DNA from: Thermoleophilaceae bacterium | GTDB taxonomy: Bacteria; Actinomycetota; Thermoleophilia; Solirubrobacterales; Thermoleophilaceae | Length of the DNA stretch: 19,900 nucleotides | Assembly (NCBI GenBank): GCA_013695885.1 | Contig: JACCZP010000249.1 | Span: forward strand, 1-19,900 | Direction of reading: 5' to 3' | Part shown: one piece after another, positions 6,566 to 12,932 of the stretch | Position numbering within the stretch: position 1 is the first letter of the stretch | Layout of the letters: each line of letters opens with the position of its first letter | Made by a program: the position numbers and the translations under genes | The notes under the pieces: generated by a model | Told to the model about the DNA's origin: nothing | The model's input: only the letters and a program-made list of their open reading frames with translations | Database searches by the model: none

Positions 6566-6874
6566 GTGAAGCTCTACGTCTGCTTCGGCACCTTCGTCAA
6601 GGCCCCTCGGCCGGGCGGACATCCCTGCGGCAACGCCTATGTCGCGCTCCGCGAGGCCGGCCACGACCCCGAGGTGGTCAAGTCGTACGGCCTGGCCCCG
6701 CTTCCCGACGGCATCTTCAATCGCACGCAGGGGCGGCAGGAGGTCAAGCGCCTGACCGGCAACACGGTGGTGCCCGTGCTGGTCACCGACGACGGCGAGG
6801 TGCTCCAGGAGTCGCGGAGGATCGTCGAGTGGGCGGAGGCCCATCCCGCGGAGCGGAGCGGAGCCTCCGCTTAG
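6566..6874 (+). CDS. Small glutaredoxin/GST N-domain-like protein
   Basis: This 102-residue protein has the outline of a thioredoxin fold of the glutathione S-transferase N-terminal type: a first strand (VKLYVCFGTF), a Cys-containing turn HPCGNAYVALREAGHDPEVV, the cis-proline strand TVVPVLVTDDGEVLQES, and the final helix RRIVEWAEAHP. There is no CxxC; Cys6 lies in strand 1 and Cys21 at the helix start, separated by the loop VKAPRPGGHP, longer than in glutaredoxins. The frame is open upstream, but GTG 6566 starts exactly at the fold and has AAGG or TAAGGT in front of it. Its substrate is unknown. It is divergent from the AbiEi/DUF559 gene and ends 10 nt from the convergent hydrolase. Confidence 0.85.
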   Translation: MKLYVCFGTFVKAPRPGGHPCGNAYVALREAGHDPEVVKSYGLAPLPDGIFNRTQGRQEVKRLTGNTVVPVLVTDDGEVLQESRRIVEWAEAHPAERSGASA

Positions 6875-6884
6875 GCGCGTCGCC

Positions 6885-7667
6885 CTACGCGGCGGCGCGG
6901 GCCGGTTCGGCCCGGTCCTGCTCCCCGCGGCGGAACTCGGCGAGCGCCCCGGCGATGCGGCGGTAGGCCCAAGCGTTGAGGCTCATGCCCACATGCGTCG
7001 AGTTGATCTCCACGCACCGGGCCGCTGGGTCGAGACAGGCGTGATAGTCGACCACTCCGTCGCTGCGCGAGTAGAGCGAGACGTACTCCACGCCCTCGGG
7101 GAAGGGATCGGCCACGGCCTGCCAGAACGGGTCGCAGCACTCCCCGTCGCGGCACCGGTAGGTGAAGAAGCCGGGGGCCCCGAGACTCCCCAGCGCGCCG
7201 ACCATGAGTATCCCCGCCTTGACGAAGACGTTGGCGGCCAGGGGATTCAGCACCGGCGAGCCCAGGTTGACGATCCCCGAGACCAGATCGGGCCGGCGTA
7301 CGGCCAGGGCGCGGGTGAACGTGCCGCCGCGGCTCTGCCCGATGAGCGCCACACGGCGCCCGCTCGATTCGGCGACGCACTCCAGGCGCCGCTCCAGCCG
7401 TTCGAAGGCGTCCCCCGAGCAGTCGACGTTGAATCGCATGCCGGCGCTCTTCGTCCGGTGCCCGGTGCGGCGCAGCCACCCGGTCATGACGCCGAGCGAG
7501 TTGTCGCCGGCAAGGAAGCCCGGGACCAGCAGCACCGGCTGCCCGCCGGCGTCCTCGACGCCGATGCCCCTGAACACCCGGCTCCGCACGAGGAGCGCCG
7601 CCTCGAGTCCGAGGCGGCTCTCGGCCCACACCGGTGGGTGTGGAGGAAAGAGCGTAGACAGGTTCAT
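6885..7667 (-). CDS. Alpha/beta hydrolase (lipase/esterase-like)
   Basis: This is a 260-residue alpha/beta hydrolase. The order of motifs fits the fold: PVLLVPGFLAGDNS (oxyanion region, about 45-57), nucleophile elbow GQSRGG with Ser112, SRSDGVV with Asp203 and STHVGM with His225, giving a complete Ser-Asp-His triad. Five Cys fall between 172 and 218, including the cluster CRDGECC (172-178). There is no signal peptide, and the N-terminus (MNLSTLFPPHPPVW) is not hydrophobic enough, so it is probably cytoplasmic. ATG 7667 is preferred over GTG 7715 because AGGGG lies 6 nt ahead of it. The true substrate cannot be read. The gene is divergent from the quinone oxidoreductase. Confidence 0.88.
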   Translation of the reverse strand: MNLSTLFPPHPPVWAESRLGLEAALLVRSRVFRGIGVEDAGGQPVLLVPGFLAGDNSLGVMTGWLRRTGHRTKSAGMRFNVDCSGDAFERLERRLECVAESSGRRVALIGQSRGGTFTRALAVRRPDLVSGIVNLGSPVLNPLAANVFVKAGILMVGALGSLGAPGFFTYRCRDGECCDPFWQAVADPFPEGVEYVSLYSRSDGVVDYHACLDPAARCVEINSTHVGMSLNAWAYRRIAGALAEFRRGEQDRAEPARAAA

Positions 7668-7750
7668 CCCGTACCCCTGGCGCGATCTGCTCTCCGAGCC
7701 GATCTGCCTGAGCACATGTTACATCGACCGGGCGGCTGGATTCCGTGAAC

Positions 7751-7766
7751 GCGCCCTATTGGGCGC
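7751..7766. promoter_or_regulatory. Inverted repeat overlapping a -35 element
   Basis: GCGCCC-TATT-GGGCGC is a perfect 6-bp inverted repeat in the divergent region 7668-7794. It overlaps the proposed -35 (TTGGGC, 7759-7764) of the quinone oxidoreductase gene, a classic place for a repressor site. A hairpin without regulatory role is the alternative. Confidence 0.4.
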
Positions 7767-7786
7767 GGAGCCGGGCTCGGTAGCAT
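7759..7786 (+). promoter_or_regulatory. Candidate promoter of the oxidoreductase-dehalogenase operon
   Basis: TTGGGC (7759-7764), a 16-nt spacer and TAGCAT (7781-7786) make a reasonable sigma-70-type promoter. The expected transcription start falls within a few bases of the GTG at 7795, and there is no Shine-Dalgarno sequence, so the mRNA is probably leaderless. Confidence 0.45.
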
Positions 7787-7794
7787 CGCCGCCC

Positions 7795-8736
7795 GTGCGC
7801 GCCGCGACCATCCGCGATGGCTCCCTCGGGGTGGCCGACCATCCCGATCCGGAGCCCGGCCGCGGCGAGATCCTGGTCCGGGTGCGGGCGGCCGGCCTGA
7901 ACGGAGCGGACATGCTCCAGCGCGCCGGGCGCTACCCCGCGCCGCCAGGCTCCCCTCGGGACATCCCCGGCCTCGAGCTGGCCGGCGAGGTCGTGGCCCG
8001 GGGGCCGGGTGCCGAGCGCTTCGACGAGGGCGACTGCGTGATGGCGATCGTGGGCGGCGGCGGCCAGGCCGAGCTGTGCACGGTCCACGAGCGAGGGGCC
8101 ATGCCCGTGCCCGAGGGCCTCTCCTGGGAGGAGGCCGGCGGGTTCGCCGAGGTGTTCACCACCGCCCACGACGCCCTCTTCACCCAGGCCGGACTCGAGA
8201 TGGGCGAGCGCCTCCTCGTGCACGGAGCGGCCGGGGGAGTAGGCACGGCAGCCGTGCAGATGGGCCGCGCCGCGGGGGCCACCGTCACCGCCACCGTGCG
8301 CAACGAGGCGAAGCGCGAAGGAGTCCAGGCCCTCGGGGCGCGCGTGCTGGCGCCCGAGGGATTCGCCGAGCACGGCCCCTTCGACGTGATCCTCGAGCTC
8401 GTGGGGGCGCCGAACCTCTCCTCGAACCTCGACGCCGTGGAGACGGGCGGGCGGATCTGCGTCATCGGCGTCGGGGGAGGTCCCAAGGGCGAGATCAACC
8501 TGCTCGGGCTGATGGGCAAGCGCGCCCGGATCCACGGGTCGACGATCCGGGCTCGGCCGCTCGAGGAGAAGGCGGCGGCCATGCGCGCGGTGGAGCGCCA
8601 CGTGCTCCCGCTCCTGGACGACGGCACCGTGCGGGTGCCGATCGCCGAGACGTTCCCGCTCGACCGCGTCGAGGAGGCCTACGACCGCTTCGCCGAGGGC
8701 GGCAAGCTCGGAAAGCTGGTGCTGACGGTCGGATGA
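7795..8736 (+). CDS. NAD(P)H-quinone oxidoreductase, PIG3/zeta-crystallin type
   Basis: This 313-residue zinc-independent medium-chain reductase is predicted to reduce quinones or enones with NAD(P)H in the cytoplasm. The N-terminal GroES-like domain shows ILVRVRAAGLNGADMLQRAG and YPAPPGSPRDIPGLELAGEV, the pattern of the PIG3/QOR subfamily. The Rossmann dinucleotide motif is HGAAGGVGTAAVQ (143-155). Structural and catalytic zinc cysteines are absent, as expected for QORs. GTG 7795 is chosen because homologous sequence begins here (RAATIRDGSL) and a TAGCAT box lies 8 nt ahead. The stop overlaps the start of the dehalogenase (ATGA), so the two are translated together. Confidence 0.93.
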   Translation: MRAATIRDGSLGVADHPDPEPGRGEILVRVRAAGLNGADMLQRAGRYPAPPGSPRDIPGLELAGEVVARGPGAERFDEGDCVMAIVGGGGQAELCTVHERGAMPVPEGLSWEEAGGFAEVFTTAHDALFTQAGLEMGERLLVHGAAGGVGTAAVQMGRAAGATVTATVRNEAKREGVQALGARVLAPEGFAEHGPFDVILELVGAPNLSSNLDAVETGGRICVIGVGGGPKGEINLLGLMGKRARIHGSTIRARPLEEKAAAMRAVERHVLPLLDDGTVRVPIAETFPLDRVEEAYDRFAEGGKLGKLVLTVG

Positions 8737-9617
8737 CCGTGCCCGACGTCTTCCGCACGCCCGACGAGCGCTTCGCGGACCTGCCCGACTTCGACTACGA
8801 GCCGAGCTACCGCGAGGCAGAGGGGCTGCGGCTCGCCCACCTCGACGAGGGCGAGGGCCCACCGGTCGTCTTTCTCCACGGGGAGCCCACCTGGTCGTTC
8901 CTCTGGCGCAAGGTGTTCCCGCCGGTCCGCGACGCCGGCTTCCGCTGCGTGGTCCCGGACCTCGCCGGGTTCGGCCGCTCGGACAAGCCGACCGACGACG
9001 CCTGGTACTCCTACGACCGCCACACGGCGGTCATAGCGTCCCTGTTCGAGGAGCTCGACCTTCGCGACGCGACCGTGGTCGTACACGACTGGGGCGGCCC
9101 GATCGGGCTGCGGGTGGCCGTGGAGCACGCCGCTCGCGTGTCACGCATCGTGGCCATGGACACCGGGGTGTTCAACGGACGCCAGCACATGACCGACGCC
9201 TGGTACCAGTTCCGTGACTTCGTGGCGCGGACCCCCGACGTTCCGGTGGGAATGCTCGTGCGGAACGCCTGCCACGTCGACCCCGGCGAAGAGGTGGTGG
9301 CCGCCTACGAGGCGCCGTTCCCCAACCAGGAGTCGAAGGCCGGAGCGCGCATGTTCCCGGCCATCCTCCCCACCGAGCCCGACCACGACGGTGCCGAGGC
9401 CGGACAGCGCACGCTCGAGGGGCTCGTGGCCGACGATCGGCCGATGCTCGTCCTGTGGGCGGACTCGGATCCGGTGCTGCCCTTCGAGACCGGCGAGGGC
9501 TTCACGGACGCCCTCCGGGTCGCGCGCCCCCAGCCCGTGGAGGGTGCGAGCCACTTCCTCCAGGAGGACAAGGGGGAGGAGATCGGGGCGCGGGTCGCGG
9601 AGTGGCTGCGGAGCTGA
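8733..9617 (+). CDS. Haloalkane dehalogenase, DhlA-like (HLD-I)
   Basis: This 294-residue alpha/beta hydrolase is predicted to release halide from haloalkanes through a covalent Asp ester. The N-terminus FRTPDERFADLPDFDYEPSY and HGEPTW (49-54) match the HLD-I branch that includes Xanthobacter DhlA. The nucleophile is Asp119 in VVHDWGGPIG, with Trp120 as the first halide-binding residue and Trp157 (DAWYQF) in the cap as the likely second. The catalytic acid is Asp246 (ADSDPVLP) and the base His274 (GASHFLQED). Cap and core residues AYEAPFPNQESKAGARMFP also match the family. ATG 8733 overlaps the oxidoreductase stop. The family fit is strong; the natural halogenated substrate is unknown, and epoxide hydrolysis is a less likely alternative. 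Confidence 0.9.
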   Translation: MTVPDVFRTPDERFADLPDFDYEPSYREAEGLRLAHLDEGEGPPVVFLHGEPTWSFLWRKVFPPVRDAGFRCVVPDLAGFGRSDKPTDDAWYSYDRHTAVIASLFEELDLRDATVVVHDWGGPIGLRVAVEHAARVSRIVAMDTGVFNGRQHMTDAWYQFRDFVARTPDVPVGMLVRNACHVDPGEEVVAAYEAPFPNQESKAGARMFPAILPTEPDHDGAEAGQRTLEGLVADDRPMLVLWADSDPVLPFETGEGFTDALRVARPQPVEGASHFLQEDKGEEIGARVAEWLRS

Positions 9618-9638
9618 GGCGGTGGGGACGGCCGGCCC

Positions 9639-10526
9639 TCAGCGCTGGGCTGCGCGCAGCACCTCACGCGCGATCACCCGGTAGCCCGCGGCGTTGGGGT
9701 GGATGTCGGGCCCCCGCGGCGGCGGCGCGCACGCCCAGCTCAGCCGGCACAGCCGCGCGACGGCGACCGGCACCGGCGCGCCGCCAGGGCCAGACTCGAC
9801 CTGGACGAGCTCCGAGGAGCCGAACGCACCGGCCACGTCCGCCGTCCGCGCGCCGGCGCCCGCGTAGGCCCGTCGCAGGCCCCCGTTGAACGAGGCCGCG
9901 AGTGGCACCGAGGCGAGCGCCCGAATGCGGCCCTCCTCGCCGCGGAGGTAGAGCCCGAGGAACGGGTTCGAGTAGGTGATCCCCACGACCCGCGCGCCGC
10001 CCGCGACGCGACGCAGGCGCCGTGCGATTGCCCCGGCCCGGGCGGCGGCGTCCGTCGCACGCCCGCCGGCGCACGCGGCATCGACGCCCGACACCGACCC
10101 ACAGCGCAGGACGTCGTTGGCGCCGATGGACACGGTCACGAGCGCAACCCGTCCCCGGTGGCGGCGCAGGAAGGCCTCGGCGGCTCGAAGCTGCGAGCCC
10201 GAGCGGTAGCGGCAGGGGCCGCCGGACTCCGACATCGTCACCGCGGTCTCCCCCGGGCATCCGAGCTCCACCAGCGCCAGCCCGCGCGAGCGCGCGACGA
10301 TCGGCCCGTAGCCCTGCCGGGTGCGCACGGCGCGACCGTCCGGAGCGGGCTGGACACCGCGCGCGAGTGAGTCCCCTAGCGAGAGGTGGTAACGCGCGGG
10401 TACCGCCGCAGCGCGAGTTGCCGGCTCGGCGCGAGCCAGCGCCGCCGCGGGGGCCGGGGCGCCGCCGACGCCGCCCGAAACCGAGAGGGCGGCGGCCAGG
10501 CCCAGCAGCAGAGCGCGGAGGGCCAT
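9639..10526 (-). CDS. Secreted SGNH/GDSL hydrolase
   Basis: This 295-residue enzyme of the SGNH lipase/esterase family is probably exported. The N-terminus (MALRALLLGLAAALSVSGGV) is a signal peptide followed by an Ala/Pro-rich linker. Family blocks are visible in order: block I LSLGDSLARG with Ser53, the oxyanion Gly and Asn, block III GANDV (135-139) and block V DIHPNAAGY with Asp274 and His276. Paired cysteines in the mature part (for example Cys90 and Cys105) fit disulfides in a secreted protein. ATG 10526 is chosen over the upstream in-frame start because it opens directly on the signal peptide and clears the thiolase stop by 11 nt. It is probably co-transcribed with the thiolase. The substrate is unknown. 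Confidence 0.88.
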   Translation of the reverse strand: MALRALLLGLAAALSVSGGVGGAPAPAAALARAEPATRAAAVPARYHLSLGDSLARGVQPAPDGRAVRTRQGYGPIVARSRGLALVELGCPGETAVTMSESGGPCRYRSGSQLRAAEAFLRRHRGRVALVTVSIGANDVLRCGSVSGVDAACAGGRATDAAARAGAIARRLRRVAGGARVVGITYSNPFLGLYLRGEEGRIRALASVPLAASFNGGLRRAYAGAGARTADVAGAFGSSELVQVESGPGGAPVPVAVARLCRLSWACAPPPRGPDIHPNAAGYRVIAREVLRAAQR

Positions 10527-10537
10527 CGCCAGGGCGC

Positions 10538-11755
10538 CTAGCCCAGCCGCTCCACGATCATGGCCATGCCCATCCCGCCTGCGGCGCACATGGTCTCGAG
10601 CCCGACCTGCCCGTCGTCGCTCTCGAGGTCGTTCAGCAGCGTGGTCATGATCCGGGCGCCGGTCATGCCGAACGGGTGGCCGAGGGCGATGGCCCCGCCG
10701 TGGGGGTTCAGCCTCTCCATGTCGATCCCCACCTCGTCAGCGATCGGCAGCACCTGGGCGGCAAACGCCTCGTTCAGCTCCACCACGTCCACGTCCCCGA
10801 TGCTCATGCCCGCACGCTTCAGCACGGTGCGTATGGCCTCGATCGGCCCCACGCCCATGATCTCGGGGGCGAGGCCGCTGGTGGCTGACGCGACGATCCG
10901 CGCCCGCGGCTTCATGCCGAGCTCACGCGCCCGATCCTCGGACATGACGAGCGTCGCCGCCGCGCCGTCGTTCAGCGGGCAGGAGTTGCCCGCCGTCACC
11001 GTCCCGTTCTCGCGGAACACGGGCTTCAGCTCGCCGAGCCTCTCGACGGTGGTGTTCGGTCGCGGGCCGTCGTCCTGGGAGACCGTGTTGCCGTCGGGCG
11101 TGTCCACGGGCACGATCTCGCGCTCGAAGAAGCCCGAGTCACGCGCCTCGACCGCCCGGTCCTGCGAGCGCTTGGCGTACTCGTCCTGATCCTCCCGCGA
11201 CACCCCGTAGCGCTCGGCCACGTTCTCCGCGGTCTGGCCCATCGAGATGTAGGCGTCGGTGCGCCCGTCCTCCCCGTTCACGCGCTCGTTCTTGAAGTCC
11301 GGCTCGGGAAGCTCCGTGCCCTCGGGCGCCTGGCTCTTGATGTAGCCCATGAGCTGGGGCAACCCGTCCTCGCTCCACGGCCCGACGCGGCTCACGTGCT
11401 CGACGCCCGCGGCGATGAACGTGTGGCCCTCACCGGCCTTGATGGAGTGCGCGGCCATCCGGATGGCCTGGAGGCTGGACGCGCAGTAGCGGTGGACCGT
11501 CGTGCCGGTGGTGGCCTCGGGCAGGCGCGAGAGCAGGGTGAGGATGCGCCCGATGTTGTAGGACTGCTCGCCCTGGGGCAGCCCGCAGCCGCAGATCAGG
11601 TCCTCCACGTCCTCGGGGCTGAGCGCGGGGTTGCGGTCGAGGAGCGCGTCGATAACGAGGGCGCCGAGGTCATCCGGGCGCACGCCCGTCAGTGAGCCCT
11701 TGAACGCGCGCCCGATGGGGGTCCGCACGGAGTCGACGATCACGGCTTCGGGCAT
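10538..11755 (-). CDS. Acetyl-CoA acyltransferase (thiolase II family)
   Basis: This 405-residue thiolase catalyses cleavage of 3-ketoacyl-CoA in beta-oxidation, or the reverse acetoacetyl-CoA condensation. The nucleophilic Cys91 is in HRYCASSLQ, His360 in GGAIALGHPFGMTG and the second catalytic Cys390 in ETMCAAGGMGMA; the family sequence LNEAFAAQ is also present. The length is typical. ATG 11755 has the Shine-Dalgarno AGGAGA 8 nt upstream, the best in the window. A 16-bp palindrome about 40 nt ahead of the start suggests repression, probably by a fatty-acid or acyl-CoA responsive TetR-type regulator; that part is inference. No acyl-CoA dehydrogenase or hydratase gene adjoins it here. Confidence 0.95.
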   Translation of the reverse strand: MPEAVIVDSVRTPIGRAFKGSLTGVRPDDLGALVIDALLDRNPALSPEDVEDLICGCGLPQGEQSYNIGRILTLLSRLPEATTGTTVHRYCASSLQAIRMAAHSIKAGEGHTFIAAGVEHVSRVGPWSEDGLPQLMGYIKSQAPEGTELPEPDFKNERVNGEDGRTDAYISMGQTAENVAERYGVSREDQDEYAKRSQDRAVEARDSGFFEREIVPVDTPDGNTVSQDDGPRPNTTVERLGELKPVFRENGTVTAGNSCPLNDGAAATLVMSEDRARELGMKPRARIVASATSGLAPEIMGVGPIEAIRTVLKRAGMSIGDVDVVELNEAFAAQVLPIADEVGIDMERLNPHGGAIALGHPFGMTGARIMTTLLNDLESDDGQVGLETMCAAGGMGMAMIVERLG

Positions 11756-11763
11756 GGGTTCGT

Positions 11764-11769
11764 TCTCCT
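11764..11769 (-). promoter_or_regulatory. Strong ribosome binding site (AGGAGA) of the thiolase gene
   Basis: AGGAGA ends 8 nt before ATG 11755 on the minus strand and fixes that start. It is stronger than most sites in this window, where many genes have little or no Shine-Dalgarno sequence. Confidence 0.7.
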
Positions 11770-11794
11770 GAGGCTGGGGAGGGCACGAGCGGGA

Positions 11795-11810
11795 TTGACT
11801 CGCGAGTCAA
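11795..11810. promoter_or_regulatory. Perfect 16-bp palindromic operator (TTGACTCGCGAGTCAA)
   Basis: The palindrome lies in the leader of the thiolase gene, 39 nt upstream of its ATG. A TAGCAT box on the minus strand (11828-11823) would place the transcription start at about 11816, so a protein bound here would sit just downstream of +1. Perfect palindromes of this kind are typical of TetR-family operators. No regulator gene is next to it. The regulator class is inferred. Confidence 0.6.
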
Positions 11811-11822
11811 CTTTCGGTCCAG

Positions 11823-11828
11823 ATGCTA
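11823..11828 (-). promoter_or_regulatory. Candidate -10 box (TAGCAT) of the thiolase gene
   Basis: TAGCAT on the minus strand lies 12 nt upstream of the palindrome and about 67 nt upstream of the thiolase ATG. It is the same hexamer as the proposed -10 of the oxidoreductase gene. No clear -35 is visible. Confidence 0.3.
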
Positions 11829-11948
11829 GAGCCGGGCGCGAGAGTGCCGCCCGGGCGCCGAGCGAGCGCAGACGCTCGAGGGCGTCGGCGTCGCGGGCGG
11901 GGGCCACCACGCGCTCGGCGCCCAGCGAGTCGAGTCGGGCGGCGCGCA

Positions 11949-12932
11949 TCAGAGCGGCCGGGCCAGGCTCACCGCGAAGAGGCCGTCCTCGTCGGTGAAC
12001 AGCGCCTCGAGCCCGAGCCCGGCGGTGCGCAGCTCCTCTTCGAGACCCTCGGGTGTGAACTTGGTGGAGATCTCGGTGAGCATTTCCTCTCCGTCGGCGA
12101 AGTGCACCTCGATCCCCGCGGCGGCGATCCGCACGTGTTGCTCGGCGCGGGCCACGAGGCGCATCTCGATCCGCGAGGCGTCGGGGTCGAACACGGCCCG
12201 GTGCTCGAACGCCTCTGGCTCGAAGTCGCCACCGAGGGCGGTGTTCACGTTGCGCAGCACGTTGCGGTTGAACTCCGAGGTCACGCCGGCGGCGTCGTTG
12301 TAGGCGGCCTCGAGCACGGCCGGGTCCTTGCGCAGGTCGGTCCCGAGGAGCAGGAAGTCGCCGGAGCCGAACAGCTCTCGCAGGCTGGCGAGGAAGGTCG
12401 CTCTCTGCTCGGGGAAGTGGTTCCCGAACGTCCCCCCGAGGAACGCGAACAGGCGGTGCTCACCGGCGGGCAGGTGGGGGAGGTGGCGCTCGAAATCGCC
12501 CACCAGGCCGTGCACCCGCAGGCCGGGGTAGAGCTCGCACAGCTCGAGCGCCGAGCGCTCGACCACCGCCTCGGAGACGTCCACCGGCACGTAGCGCTCG
12601 AGCGTCCCGGCGCCGGCCATCGCGTAGAGCAGCGCGCGCGTCTTCGAGGCCGACCCCGAGCCTAGCTCCACCAGCTCCCGCGCGCCCGTGAGCTCGACGA
12701 TCGTCGGCGCGTGGCGGTTGAGTATCGCCCGCTCGCACCGCGTGGGGTAGTACTCGGGCTGCTCGGTGATCCGATCGAAGAGCTCCGACCCGCGGGCGTC
12801 GTAGAAGTACTTCGGCGGCAGCTCCTTCGGCCTACGCTCGAGCCCGGCGCGGATGTCGGCGGCCATCGAGTCGAGCGAGCCCTCCTCGAGGAAGGAGTCG
12901 ATCTGGATGTCGGGGGCGGCGAGCGTGGCCAT
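11949..12932 (-). CDS. egtD: L-histidine N(alpha)-methyltransferase (ergothioneine synthesis)
   Basis: This 327-residue enzyme trimethylates the alpha-amino group of histidine with S-adenosylmethionine to give hercynine, the first step of ergothioneine synthesis. Marks of the family are PPKYFYDARGSELFDRIT near the N-terminus, EYYPTRCE (60-67), the SAM motif ELGSGSASKT (89-98), FLGGTFGNHFP with Asn171 in the histidine pocket, and TEISTKF (Glu287, Ser289), which matches the substrate-binding Glu-x-Ser of mycobacterial EgtD. The ATG directly follows the egtB stop (TAGATG), with no gap. Assignment is firm. Confidence 0.97.
   Translation of the reverse strand: MATLAAPDIQIDSFLEEGSLDSMAADIRAGLERRPKELPPKYFYDARGSELFDRITEQPEYYPTRCERAILNRHAPTIVELTGARELVELGSGSASKTRALLYAMAGAGTLERYVPVDVSEAVVERSALELCELYPGLRVHGLVGDFERHLPHLPAGEHRLFAFLGGTFGNHFPEQRATFLASLRELFGSGDFLLLGTDLRKDPAVLEAAYNDAAGVTSEFNRNVLRNVNTALGGDFEPEAFEHRAVFDPDASRIEMRLVARAEQHVRIAAAGIEVHFADGEEMLTEISTKFTPEGLEEELRTAGLGLEALFTDEDGLFAVSLARPL

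Larger units (their letters stand above)
11740..11949 (-). pseudogene. Short frame coupled to egtD, possibly a gene remnant
   Basis: ATG 11949 overlaps the egtD stop (TGATG). The frame runs 69 codons, through the palindrome and the thiolase ribosome binding site, and stops inside the thiolase start. The first ~38 codons have the high third-position GC of real genes and would encode a helix-like segment (LDSLGAERVVAPARDADALE). After about position 11830 codon use falls off (GCT CTA GCA TCT GGA). This fits either the 5' end of a gene whose remainder was lost when the thiolase unit came to lie here, or a small coupled peptide. No family is recognised. Confidence 0.3.

Noticed and set aside
8076..8732. 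Extension of the dehalogenase frame upstream to 8076
   Set aside because: This is the oxidoreductase gene in a shifted frame (Arg/Gly-rich). The ATGA overlap at 8733 is the start.
10022..10888. Plus-strand frame of 288 codons spanning the thiolase/SGNH boundary
   Set aside because: It is antisense to two well-supported genes; Arg/Pro-rich with no domain.
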